Below are positions 1 through 7,826 of a stretch of 33,033 nucleotides of DNA, in pieces (position 1 is the first letter of the stretch; each line of letters starts with the position of its first letter). The stretch is taken from contig JANQMF010000007.1 in NCBI GenBank assembly GCA_028280225.1, positions 1 through 33,033 of the forward strand, in the 5' to 3' direction. The stretch is from Pseudomonadales bacterium (lineage in GTDB: Bacteria; Pseudomonadota; Gammaproteobacteria; Pseudomonadales; Azotimanducaceae). The notes under the pieces are model-generated. The model made no database searches. It saw only the letters and a program-made list of their open reading frames with translations, and was not told where the DNA came from. The translations under genes and the position numbers were made by a program.

Positions 1-639
1 TTTGCACTATCTGGCGTCGCCTGCACCGCGACTGGTCAATTGGAGGGGGGCGCTGACAGTGTTAAGCCGACACCTTACGAAGCAAATCTGTTGGCTCAAA
101 GTCTTCTGAATTCTGGAAACAAAGCCCGAGCAAAGGTTTGGGCGGACTACGCCCATAAACAAGGAAGCAAACGAGCTGCTGTGTTGTTGGCAGATATAAT
201 GAGCCTCGATAATCCAAATTTCGAAGAAGTAGTGAGTCTTTACAAAGAGGGAGCAAGCAGTCCACATCCCTGTATAGCCGGGTGGGCGAATCTAAACCTT
301 GGTCTGCACTATCGAGACACGGACCTTGGTTTTGCACTTGAGAGTTTCCGCTTCGGTGGAAGTTTAGGCGATCTAGACGCTGCCGAAATGTATGTGACGA
401 CGGTATTTAGAAATCACGTACAGAATAGAGAACAAGAAGCTGCATCTATTGCGTCAGCGCTTGTCGCATGGGATAGGGAAACGTACGGCTATTTAGAGGC
501 ATGGATCTTGGCAAATTCAAGAAAGAGCCTTGTAGTTCGAGGCGAGGAAAATGAATGGACAAAACTCTTTCTCAATGGATGTGCTCAGATTATCCGCGAT
601 ACTCCAGAGGGTTTTGCTGACTCGATTGCGCGCCACTAA
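1..639 (+). CDS. Sel1/TPR-like repeat protein, 5' end outside window
   Basis: The reading frame is already open at base 1 and ends with TAA at 637-639, so the N-terminus lies upstream of the window. The visible part, about 212 residues, is built of short alanine- and leucine-rich helical pairs (for example A-K-V-W-A-D-Y-A-H-K-Q-G-S and L-Y-K-E-G-A) of the Sel1/TPR-like type, usually protein-protein interaction scaffolds. The first visible residues, L-S-G-V-A-C, sit where an export signal with a lipidation cysteine could be, but the match to a canonical lipobox is poor. A TTG at 40 could be an internal start; I prefer the open frame running in from upstream. It sits beside a degraded Rhs toxin region, so an accessory or immunity role is possible but unproven. 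Specific function not recognised. Confidence 0.6.
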   Translation, partial: FALSGVACTATGQLEGGADSVKPTPYEANLLAQSLLNSGNKARAKVWADYAHKQGSKRAAVLLADIMSLDNPNFEEVVSLYKEGASSPHPCIAGWANLNLGLHYRDTDLGFALESFRFGGSLGDLDAAEMYVTTVFRNHVQNREQEAASIASALVAWDRETYGYLEAWILANSRKSLVVRGEENEWTKLFLNGCAQIIRDTPEGFADSIARH

Positions 640-648
640 TTTTTGTGA

Positions 649-1002
649 TTAAGAAGCCTGCTGCTGGATAATGGCTTGTAGCATATCGATGGCGAGTCGT
701 TGCTTGGTTCGAGGCATTCTGGCGATCTGTTCCATCTGTCGTTGAAGTTGTGAGGTGGGTCCGCGCTTGGCGGGTGCCTTTTGCTTGCCGACCAACTCGT
801 CCAGGGAGACGGCATAAATCTACGCCATCTTGGCGAGCACGGGAACCGGAATTTTACGCAAGCCGGCTTCATAAGCAGCGATGAGTTGCTGAGAGGTGTC
901 GAGCATATCGGCCAGTTGTGTCTGGGTGAGCTTGATCTCTTTGCGCAAGGTGGCGATGCGTTTGCCCAGATCTTTAAAGAACACGGCATCGTCTTGTGTC
1001 AT
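649..1002 (-). pseudogene. XRE-family helix-turn-helix regulator interrupted by an amber codon
   Basis: Read on the minus strand from ATG at 1002, the frame encodes a Cro/C1-type helix-turn-helix (L-G-K-R-I-A-T-L-R, L-T-Q-T-Q-L-A, S-Q-Q-L-I-A-A-Y-E). It meets TAG at 822-820 as codon 61, then continues in the same frame as I-Y-A-V-S-L-D-E-L-V-G and a K-R-G-P-x-S-Q-L-Q-R-Q-M-E-Q-I tail to a TAA at 651-649. Both halves belong to one standard XRE regulator of about 117 residues, so a single substitution (CAG to TAG is the simplest) has broken it. Without readthrough only the 60-residue DNA-binding half is made. Its N-terminal end abuts the primase fragment that starts near 1032. Confidence 0.7.
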
Positions 1003-1031
1003 GTGTTCATCCAACAAAGAAAAGCTAATCG

Positions 1032-1365
1032 ATGCCATGCAATGGTGTGTCGCTGGAGCGCCTGATTGCATCCAGCGGTGTGGATCTCAAACCCCACGGC
1101 CAGGACCGCATCGGTCATTGTCCGTTCCATGACGATAAAACGCCGTCGCTGGTTGTGAGCCCGAAGACGAACCTGTGGCACTGCCTGGGCGCGTGCCAGA
1201 GCGGCGGCAGCGTGATCGGCTGGGTCATGCAGATGCAGGGCGTCAGCTTCCGCCATGCAGTAGAGATCTTGAAGAACGACCCTTCCACTTTAGCCGCTTC
1301 TTCATCTGCACTACGACCCGTAAAACGCAGCACCACGAACAAGCTCGACGTCGATCACCACCCGG
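1032..1365 (+). pseudogene. CHC2 zinc-finger primase fragment (truncated at both ends)
   Basis: The frame from ATG 1032 shows the CHC2 zinc-binding domain of bacterial and mobile-element primases: S-L-E-R-L-I-A-S-S-G-V-D-L, C-P-F-H, N-L-W-H-C-L-G-A-C, then S-F-R-H-A-V-E-I-L. The zinc ligands C-x2-H and C-x3-C are present. A stop at 1026-1028 lies just upstream and the family's usual N-terminal residues are missing. After about residue 103 (P-V-K-R-S-T-T-N-K-L) similarity stops, because the DNA passes into Rhs coding sequence in another frame; the reading frame ends near 1430 inside it. The TOPRIM/polymerase and helicase parts are absent, so it cannot work as a primase. Plasmid- or integrative-element-type origin is inferred from the C-L-G-A-C style finger. 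Confidence 0.7.
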
Positions 1366-1395
1366 GGATATACGGGCCACGAAGGGTTAGACCCG

Positions 1396-2523
1396 GTGGG
1401 TCTGGTGCATATGAACGGCCGGGTGTATGACCCGCGGTTGGGTCGGTTTATCTCAGCGGATCCGTTTGTGCAGGCGCCGGGAAATACGCAGAGTTTGAAC
1501 CGTTATGCCTATGCGTTTAACAACCCGCTGAGTTATACGGATCCGAGCGGGTATATTTCCGAAGAAGTGGTGGATATTTTTGTTGCGGTTGTTTCCATTG
1601 CCATTGAAATTGCCTGCCAGGGTTGTGGGGCGGGTGTAAAGTTGTTTCAAACCTACTTAGGTTGGCGGGACTTTATCCATTCAACCATTGCCACTCCTTC
1701 GGGGACCGCTGGTGGTGCATATGGCAATGCCGCACCCCAGGGTGGGTTTGGTCTTCCGGGAAATGGGGACTTTTGTTCACAAAGTCTGATCATGTGTGTT
1801 CAGTCCAGTATGGGACAGGGGGCAGATCCGGCTCAAGAGTTGACAGTGGGTGGGACAATAAGCTCAGAGCGGGGTTGGGTGTTTGGTAATGGTGGAGTGA
1901 CGGACAGTTTTCGCTTGGCGTTGGCGGATCCGTTTTGCCGGGATCGTTCGAGCTGTGTAGACCCTGAATTTATATTGGAGGAATGGGATAGACGTAACAA
2001 GGCGGTTGGAGAGCGGTTTAATCGGGCATTGGGAATTGCGGTAGGTATTGGCATGTCGGCCCTGGGCAACGGGGGTCGGGTGACGGCTGCGACCACAAGG
2101 GGGCGTGTTGAGCAGATTGGGCAGTTGAGACGGCAATTGACGGTTGACGTAACTCGTCGGGGTGGCGTTAAATCGAGAGTCTCAAAGAGTGGACTTGGTG
2201 ATCTAACTAAAGCTGAAGCCGAACAAATACAAAAAGTTGTTGATAAAGCAGGTCGGCCAGCGGAGGTTGTAGGCTCTGCGGCAAAAGGAACTCGGAGAGG
2301 TGTTGGCACAGATCTTCCAATCGGTAAAGGCGCGGGTACGAGAAGTGATATTGATGTTTTAGTAGGGCCTTCTAGTAGAGGGCATTTTAAAGGATTAGAT
2401 AATCAACTACCGTCAATTGATCCTAAAAGTGGAATTATCACTGGAACTCATAATCCTCATATAGGCCCCGCAATACGATTCGAGCCTGGAGCAGCACCAC
2501 GCTCTGTACCAGGAGTACAGTAA
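1396..2523 (+). CDS. Rhs protein C-terminal part with nucleotidyltransferase-like toxin tip
   Basis: The first 45 or so residues are the conserved end of the Rhs core: N-G-R-V-Y-D-P-R-L-G-R-F-I-S-A-D-P, then L-N-R-Y-A-Y and D-P-S-G-Y. Rhs similarity actually starts earlier, with G-Y-T-G-H-E-G-L-D-P in the same frame from about 1363, so GTG 1396 is only the first usable start in a 5'-truncated gene. The beta-cage repeats that wrap the toxin are missing. After a variable linker, the tip carries V-V-G-S-A-A-K-G (G293, S294) and S-D-I-D-V (D318, D320), the glycine-serine and paired-aspartate signature of the MNT/DNA-polymerase-beta nucleotidyltransferase fold. It probably modifies a target by nucleotide transfer (inference). 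The tip is AT-richer than the core. The stop overlaps the next ATG (TAATG). Confidence 0.75.
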   Translation: MGLVHMNGRVYDPRLGRFISADPFVQAPGNTQSLNRYAYAFNNPLSYTDPSGYISEEVVDIFVAVVSIAIEIACQGCGAGVKLFQTYLGWRDFIHSTIATPSGTAGGAYGNAAPQGGFGLPGNGDFCSQSLIMCVQSSMGQGADPAQELTVGGTISSERGWVFGNGGVTDSFRLALADPFCRDRSSCVDPEFILEEWDRRNKAVGERFNRALGIAVGIGMSALGNGGRVTAATTRGRVEQIGQLRRQLTVDVTRRGGVKSRVSKSGLGDLTKAEAEQIQKVVDKAGRPAEVVGSAAKGTRRGVGTDLPIGKGAGTRSDIDVLVGPSSRGHFKGLDNQLPSIDPKSGIITGTHNPHIGPAIRFEPGAAPRSVPGVQ

Positions 2524-2792
2524 TGGGATTACATCGTTTCTGGTTTGAGTTTGACCTATCAATCGAGGATAGCCCTCCAGCGGGTACGTTATTAGGCTGT
2601 GGTGTTAGTGCATATGATTACGACGATGCCATTAATCTTATTAAAGAACGCGTTTTTGATGATGACAAACTTCCTGAAATCACAAAGGAAGTTAGAGATG
2701 TAGATGTTTCGACTTTAGATCAGAACCATGTACTTCCAAATATGGGGATAGTTACGAATCGGGGAATATGGTTCCCTCTGGGATATGAATAA
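2523..2792 (+). CDS. Probable immunity protein for the Rhs nucleotidyltransferase tip
   Basis: An 89-residue acidic protein whose ATG overlaps the Rhs stop codon (TAATG), giving translational coupling. It has no signal peptide or membrane segment, which fits neutralising a toxin that acts in the cytoplasm. The N-terminus is H-R-F-W-F-E-F-D-L-S and the C-terminus is G-I-W-F-P-L-G-Y-E. Small size, acidity, position and coupling are all standard for Rhs immunity genes. I do not recognise the family; the function is inferred from context. Confidence 0.6.
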   Translation: MGLHRFWFEFDLSIEDSPPAGTLLGCGVSAYDYDDAINLIKERVFDDDKLPEITKEVRDVDVSTLDQNHVLPNMGIVTNRGIWFPLGYE

Positions 2793-2896
2793 TTGACGAA
2801 GATATGAACACACGAATGGAAAAGATGACGCAACCCTTTTATTAACAACACAGTAATAGCTGATACTGCCTTCTTGGGTTCTTCCGGGAACGTACG

Positions 2897-3115
2897 GTGA
2901 TTCGGGTCTACCACTCTGCCGTGATCGGATTTCAGGGGTCAATTGGCGGCGTAAAAGGAACTCACTCCCTTACGCCTGTTGACAATGCCATGCTTACCAT
3001 AGGGCATGAGATTGCACATCGCCAAGGAATCGATGTCATAGGAAACCTTAAGTCACATGATGCAGCGAACCAACAAGGGCTTTCCCTATGTCAACAAGCT
3101 GGTGGGTGCCGATGA
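2897..3115 (+). CDS. Displaced toxin-tip fragment with HExxH metallopeptidase motif
   Basis: A 72-residue frame from GTG 2897; it is open only back to 2864, where TGA closes it, and it has no recognisable Rhs core upstream. It contains T-I-G-H-E-I-A-H-R-Q-G-I-D, an HExxHxxG zinc-protease signature (H37, E38, H41), with H54 in K-S-H-D-A-A-N as a candidate third ligand, and ends Q-A-G-G-C-R. I infer the 3' end of a metallopeptidase toxin tip, left as an orphan cassette behind the main Rhs gene; orphan tips of this kind are established in Rhs loci. Its TGA overlaps the ATG of the next gene (ATGA). It may be a remnant too short to fold alone, and the start is uncertain. Confidence 0.5.
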   Translation: MIRVYHSAVIGFQGSIGGVKGTHSLTPVDNAMLTIGHEIAHRQGIDVIGNLKSHDAANQQGLSLCQQAGGCR

Positions 3116-3543
3116 GCAAGCTGGTCGTTGGGCTTTTGTTGTTCTCGACAACGTTTGCTTGCGTCGCAGATGTCAAAGAATCCTTAGTTGTTCCAACGTT
3201 TTCGAACTCAGAACTCTTCAATATGGCAGACGTCATAGTATATGGGCAAGTGGTTGAAATCTCACCTGATGAGATTGGCTGCGTTCTAGCTTTGTTTCGA
3301 TTACGCATCACCAAGGTAATAAAAGGAGATGTAGCGATTGGAGATGAGGTACTAGTTGGTCTCACCAGTGCTAGCCCTTATATGAATCGAGAAAATGAAC
3401 ATGTACTGCTAAAAGTAGGTAATGATAAGGAATTTATATCGAAATGTGATCGGACAAAAGTTGGAGCCATAAGTAATTTTGATAATTTGTTCATTGCAAT
3501 AGGGGAGGCGGCACTGCAAAACCCACGAGCCAGAAAGAAGTGA
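3112..3543 (+). CDS. Exported TIMP/NTR-like protein, candidate immunity to the HExxH toxin
   Basis: A 143-residue protein with an N-terminal export signal (K3, a hydrophobic stretch V5-F15, then A16-C17). After it come A-D-V-I-V-Y-G-Q-V-V-E-I, L-F-R-L-R-I-T-K-V-I-K-G-D and G-D-E-V-L-V-G-L, the strand order and spacing of NTR/TIMP OB-fold metalloproteinase inhibitors, and a late K-C-D motif. C17 would be the first mature residue if cleavage follows T-T-F-A, recalling the N-terminal zinc-binding cysteine of TIMPs; it could instead be a lipidation cysteine. Start ATG 3112 is chosen because the signal begins there and it overlaps the upstream stop (ATGA). Fold similarity is judged by eye only. 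A general exported protein is the alternative. Confidence 0.55.
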   Translation: MSKLVVGLLLFSTTFACVADVKESLVVPTFSNSELFNMADVIVYGQVVEISPDEIGCVLALFRLRITKVIKGDVAIGDEVLVGLTSASPYMNRENEHVLLKVGNDKEFISKCDRTKVGAISNFDNLFIAIGEAALQNPRARKK

Positions 3544-3653
3544 GGGGTGGGTTCCCTAGAACACAGACATTAACAAGTAGGCCGACACTGAATCACCTAA
3601 GCCGCGCCGGACGCGCGGATCAGCCATCGCCCAGCGAACACCAGAAAAATCGC

Positions 3654-5120
3654 CTAAACAGCCTCTCCGCCCACTCGCTCCTGACGAACCCGCTCCAGTT
3701 GTTTGACGACCGCAACGTGGTCTTGCCGCGTCATTTTGCACTGGGCGCTCAGCAGCACGCTGAATACCGCAAATCCCGCGACAACCGGCCCATACAGCAA
3801 ACCCAGCGCGCCAAGGGTTTCGATGGGGATATCCGCGGCGCTCTGAATATGCGCACCCCGCGGCCAATTGATCAGATCTAGCCCCACGCCGGCAACAAAA
3901 GATCCGACCCCCGCCGTGGCTTTGGTGGCAAAAGAAGCTGAAGCAAAGAATATGCCTTCCTGCCGTTTGCCGGTTGTCAGTTCATGCTCATCGGCAATAT
4001 CCGCGATCATCGAGTTGAAGCTGACAAGGGACTGGGCTGCGGCAATGCCCTGTATAAATTTGATGGTTGTCAGTGTAATTACAAGCAGTTCCGACCCGTT
4101 TTCCGGGAACCAACCTACAAACCTTAAAAGGATCGGCAGGATCTGCCCAACCGACCATATCGATACGCCGCACAGAATGCCGTAGCGTTTGTCGGCATAC
4201 TGGTGGAAAAAAGAGGCCACCATCGCGCCCGCCATGAGTCCGGCGGGGTACATCAGCAGCACCAGAAGTTTTGCGTCCGAGTCTAGTTCCCAGAAATATT
4301 CGAACAGGTAAAGGTTAAGCGCGTTGTCTACGCCCACCACCATGTAAATCAGCAGTGCGCCGGAAAAGAGCCAGGCGAAGGAACGGTTCTGCAGGGCGCC
4401 CCAGATCTCGGCGAACATACGCTGGATGATTTGCAGGGCAGATAGCTTTATCCGCTGTCCGGCGGCAGGGGGCAGAAAGGGAATCCGGTGATGTGTACCC
4501 AGACCGGACCAGATGATGGTGATGAACATGATCACCGCCAGCGATATGGCGTAGGGTGCGTAGGCGTCGAGATTAAACTGTCCTTTCGGAAACTCCACCG
4601 TATCTCTGAAAAACCAGCCTAAACCCAGAAAGAAAGACAGGAAATAACCGGCAAAGCTGAAGAAATACCGATACGAAACCACCTGGGAGCGTTCGTGATA
4701 GTCGTCCGACAGCTCCGCGCCAAGCGCAATGTGCGGTACGTGGTATAACGTCATGGCCCCCCGGGTCAGCACCACGGTCACCGTCATCCAGGCAAACAGC
4801 GCCCAATCCGAAAGTCCCTCAGGAGGAGAAAAAAGCAGAATGAAGGCCACGGCAAGGGGCAGCGCCGAGACATACATAAAGGGGTGCCTGCGCCCCATGG
4901 AAGAACGCCAGTTGTCCGAAATAGACCCGGCAAAGGGATCGGTGAAGGCATCGAAGACCAGTGCGATGGCAAGCGCCAGTCCGGCCAGGGTTCCCGGCAG
5001 CCCCAGCACCTGATTGTAGTAAAACAGAACAAAGGTACCGAGCGCAGAGTTCTTCAGCCCCTCGGCGGTCTGGCCGATGCCGTAAGCAAACTTGGTGTTA
5101 AAATTAAGTGGCGGTGTCAC
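3654..5120 (-). CDS. GPH-family (MelB-type) sugar:cation symporter
   Basis: A 488-residue inner-membrane protein with about 12 hydrophobic segments of the MFS/GPH (glycoside-pentoside-hexuronide:cation symporter) family. The N-terminus T-K-F-A-Y-G-I-G-Q-T-A-E-G and the helix II sequence F-D-A-F-T-D-P carry the two aspartates (D57, D61) that match the cation-binding D-x3-D of MelB. Later segments include M-G-R-R-H-P-F and Y-R-Y-F-F-S-F-A-G-Y. The start is GTG 5120; no strong ribosome-binding site precedes it, but the N-terminus aligns with the family. It stands alone on the minus strand with no glycosidase or regulator next to it, so the substrate cannot be told from context. Confidence 0.85.
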   Translation of the reverse strand: MTPPLNFNTKFAYGIGQTAEGLKNSALGTFVLFYYNQVLGLPGTLAGLALAIALVFDAFTDPFAGSISDNWRSSMGRRHPFMYVSALPLAVAFILLFSPPEGLSDWALFAWMTVTVVLTRGAMTLYHVPHIALGAELSDDYHERSQVVSYRYFFSFAGYFLSFFLGLGWFFRDTVEFPKGQFNLDAYAPYAISLAVIMFITIIWSGLGTHHRIPFLPPAAGQRIKLSALQIIQRMFAEIWGALQNRSFAWLFSGALLIYMVVGVDNALNLYLFEYFWELDSDAKLLVLLMYPAGLMAGAMVASFFHQYADKRYGILCGVSIWSVGQILPILLRFVGWFPENGSELLVITLTTIKFIQGIAAAQSLVSFNSMIADIADEHELTTGKRQEGIFFASASFATKATAGVGSFVAGVGLDLINWPRGAHIQSAADIPIETLGALGLLYGPVVAGFAVFSVLLSAQCKMTRQDHVAVVKQLERVRQERVGGEAV

Positions 5121-5477
5121 AACCGGCTGGGCATTGTGTTCACACCATCAACATAAACTTCTTTATCCTGCACCACTCCCCACCGGATTCCCTTGATGAA
5201 TCACCACTTGTCCCAAGTTTGCCTTGATGCAATCAGATTGCCTTAAAATCCAGACAACAAGGTCAGGAACAATAGCGCGTACATCTCAGGCAGCCGTACC
5301 CTCCACCTATTTACCATACCGTCGTATGGGTTCATCTACAACCAGCATTTTCTAGTTGTTTCCGGAGGGAAAATCGAAAGCATTGTTGTTGATGAAATAG
5401 CTGTTCATCCGTTTCCATGCGCTTGGTTGGCTCGGAGGATTGGGTTGTTCATACAACACCCCCAAGACGATCGATAT

Positions 5478-5532
5478 CCGGTAGGTGGTAAATACGCTGC
5501 CGCCGCCTCCGCCCCGCTGCTACCACCTCCGG
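5478..5532. repeat. Inverted repeat with GC-rich loop
   Basis: Arm CCGGtAGGTGGTA (5478-5490) pairs with TACCACCTCCGG (5521-5532), giving 12 base pairs with one bulged base around a 30-nt GC-rich loop. No T-run follows, so it is not a typical intrinsic terminator. Role unknown. Confidence 0.5.
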
Positions 5533-5837
5533 TTGCCGCACCTAACAAAGCCACTAAGCACTATACAATCAGGTTCCTCGTCCTGTCCCCTGGTGGAAAT
5601 GAATCCGGAGTGTGAAAGACGTTGCACCCAAATGTCTCAACGGTAATTCAACCATTGCCACAGATATGAATAGTTAACCTCACACGTGCCGGGTGAAATC
5701 GTTCATAACCGGATGACAACCTGTATTTTGTGCACCCAGTGATATCCCGGTGATATCAAAGCGGCATATATTTTTTAATTTTCAGGGGTCGGCGGCAGGG
5801 CAAGATGCAAATCCGGGCAAAAAAATGGTGCCCATGT

Positions 5838-5863
5838 GTTGAAATCTATTTCAATGCCCCCAT
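5838..5863 (+). promoter_or_regulatory. Sigma-32 (heat-shock) promoter of htpG
   Basis: GTTGAAA (5838-5844) and CCCCAT (5858-5863, followed by GAT) are separated by 13 nt, matching the RpoH consensus CTTGAAA - 13 to 17 nt - CCCCATnT. Transcription would begin near 5870, leaving a leader of about 20 nt before the htpG ATG. Confidence 0.8.
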
Positions 5864-5892
5864 GATGCAGGGCATTTCAGGTGGAGTTAACT

Positions 5893-7824
5893 ATGAGCGA
5901 GGCGCAAGTCGAAAAACATGCCTTTCAAACCGAGGCAAAGCAGCTACTGAAGCTGATGATCCACTCTTTGTATTCAAACAAAGAGATCTTTTTACGTGAA
6001 CTGATCTCCAATGCATCAGATGCGATCGATAAACTGCGCTTCAAGGCCATAGAAGTGCCGGAGCTACTAGGGGATGACACGGATTATCACATTGATGTCA
6101 CCTTCGACAAAGACGCCAAAACCCTGACCATCAGCGACAATGGCATCGGCATGTCCCGGGAAGAGGTGATTAACAACCTGGGCACCATCGCCAAATCCGG
6201 AACCGCTGAGTTTTTAGCTAATTTATCCGGTGATCAGGCCAAGGACAGTCAGCTTATTGGCCAGTTTGGTGTGGGATTTTACAGCGCCTTTATGGTGGCG
6301 GACCAAGTGGAGGTGCGCACCCTGGGCGCGGGCTCGGAAGAAGGGGTGGTCTGGCGCTCCAGTGGCGAAGACGACTACGAACTGGAATCCGCTGACGGTT
6401 TGTCCCGAGGCACCCAGGTCATCCTGCACCTGCAGGATGATGCCCTGGAATTTGCGGAAGACTTCCGCCTGCGCAGCGTGGTGCGTAAGTACTCCGACCA
6501 TATTGGGGTGCCGGTGCGCATGCTTAAACAGGCGCTGCCGCCGGGGGATGAAGAAGAAGACGCCGATTCCGAAGCTGAGCCGGAGCTCGAAGCGGTCAAT
6601 TCAGCCCAGGCGCTGTGGACCCGTTCGCGCAGCGAGGTGGAAGAAGCGGAATACAAAGAATTTTACAAACATGTTTCCCACGACTTTGATGACCCGCTGG
6701 ACTGGAGCCACAATCGCGTGGAGGGCAAACTTGAATACACCAGCCTGTTGTACATCCCTAAACGTGCCCCCTTTGACCTGTACAACCGGGAAGCCCCCCG
6801 GGGCTTAAAACTGTATGTGCAGCGGGTCTTTATCATGGATGATGCGGAACAGTTCCTGCCTCTGTACCTGCGCTTTATCAAAGGGGTTGTCGACTCCAAC
6901 GACCTGCCGTTAAACGTCAGCCGGGAAATCCTTCAGCAGGATGATCGTGTGGACTCTATCCGCAATGCCTTAACCAAACGGGTGCTGACCATGCTCGACA
7001 ACATGGCGAAAAAGGAACCCGAACAGTACCAGGCGTTTTGGGATGAATTTGGCGAAGTGCTTAAGGAAGGTGCCGGGGAGGACTTTACCAACCGCGAAGC
7101 GCTGGCCAAACTGCTGCGCTTTGCCACCACAACCTCCAGCAAAACAGATAAAGACAAAAAGCGGGTCAGCCTGGATGACTATATCGGACGCAAACCCGAG
7201 GACCAGGACTGCATCTACTATATCTGCGCCGAAACCTACGAAACCGCTGCGCGCAGCCCCCACCTGGAGGTTTTTAAGGAGCGTGATGTTGAAGTGCTGC
7301 TGATGTTCGACCGCATCGACGAATGGCTGATGAGCATGCTCACTGAATATGAAGGGTTAAAATTTGTTGACGTCATGCGGGCGGATGTCACCCTGCCCGG
7401 AGAAGCCAAAACCGACGATGCTGACGACAGCGGCGACGAAGACAAGCAGGAAGAGGATGAACACCCGCTGATCGAGCGTATCGAAAAGGTTCTGGGTGAA
7501 AAAGTGGAAGGGGTCCGCACCTCCAAACGCCTGACCACATCCCCTGCCTGTCTGGTGCTGGCTGAACATGCCATGGGGGCGCAAATGCGCCGCATTATGG
7601 AAGCCAGCGGGCAACAGATGCCCGAGAGCAAACCCTATTTCGAATTTAATCCCACTCATCCCTTGCTGGAAAAACTGGACCAGGAGCCGGACGAGGACCG
7701 GTTTGGCGAACTGGTCGAAATTTTGTTTGACCAGGCAAGCCTGGCGGAAGGATCCACTCTGGGTGATGCGGCGGGATACGTAGATCGCATGAACCGCTTG
7801 TTACTTGATCTGATGAAAAACTGA
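5893..7824 (+). CDS. htpG: HtpG, bacterial Hsp90 chaperone
   Basis: A 643-residue ATP-dependent cytosolic chaperone of full family length. The N-terminal GHKL ATPase domain shows [11 protein letters not shown] (E36 and N40 for ATP hydrolysis and Mg binding), D-N-G-I-G-M and G-Q-F-G-V-G-F-Y-S. The middle domain has [10 protein letters not shown]. An acidic linker ([10 protein letters not shown]) near residue 218 and another acidic stretch near 510 resemble charged linkers. ATG 5893 is chosen over GTG 5881 because GTGGAG lies 6 nt upstream and the protein then begins M-S-E-A-Q like its relatives. A sigma-32 promoter precedes it. prmB begins 2 nt after its stop. Confidence 0.97.
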   Translation: MSEAQVEKHAFQTEAKQLLKLMIHSLYSNKEIFLRELISNASDAIDKLRFKAIEVPELLGDDTDYHIDVTFDKDAKTLTISDNGIGMSREEVINNLGTIAKSGTAEFLANLSGDQAKDSQLIGQFGVGFYSAFMVADQVEVRTLGAGSEEGVVWRSSGEDDYELESADGLSRGTQVILHLQDDALEFAEDFRLRSVVRKYSDHIGVPVRMLKQALPPGDEEEDADSEAEPELEAVNSAQALWTRSRSEVEEAEYKEFYKHVSHDFDDPLDWSHNRVEGKLEYTSLLYIPKRAPFDLYNREAPRGLKLYVQRVFIMDDAEQFLPLYLRFIKGVVDSNDLPLNVSREILQQDDRVDSIRNALTKRVLTMLDNMAKKEPEQYQAFWDEFGEVLKEGAGEDFTNREALAKLLRFATTTSSKTDKDKKRVSLDDYIGRKPEDQDCIYYICAETYETAARSPHLEVFKERDVEVLLMFDRIDEWLMSMLTEYEGLKFVDVMRADVTLPGEAKTDDADDSGDEDKQEEDEHPLIERIEKVLGEKVEGVRTSKRLTTSPACLVLAEHAMGAQMRRIMEASGQQMPESKPYFEFNPTHPLLEKLDQEPDEDRFGELVEILFDQASLAEGSTLGDAAGYVDRMNRLLLDLMKN

Positions 7825-7826
7825 GG

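Larger units (their letters stand above)
5121..5892. other. Long gene-free region between the symporter and htpG
   Basis: About 770 bp without a convincing gene. An open frame from roughly 5245 to 5615 has no plausible start and ends in proline/alanine-rich sequence; I do not call it. Contents I can see: an imperfect inverted repeat at 5478-5532, an 8-bp direct repeat GTGATATC at 5739-5746 and 5750-5757, and the htpG promoter at 5838-5863. The left part must also hold the promoter of the divergent symporter gene, which I cannot pinpoint. Confidence 0.6.

Noticed and set aside
5427-5615. Small 62-residue protein in the htpG upstream region.
   Set aside because: Low-complexity proline/alanine sequence, no ribosome-binding site, no recognisable family.
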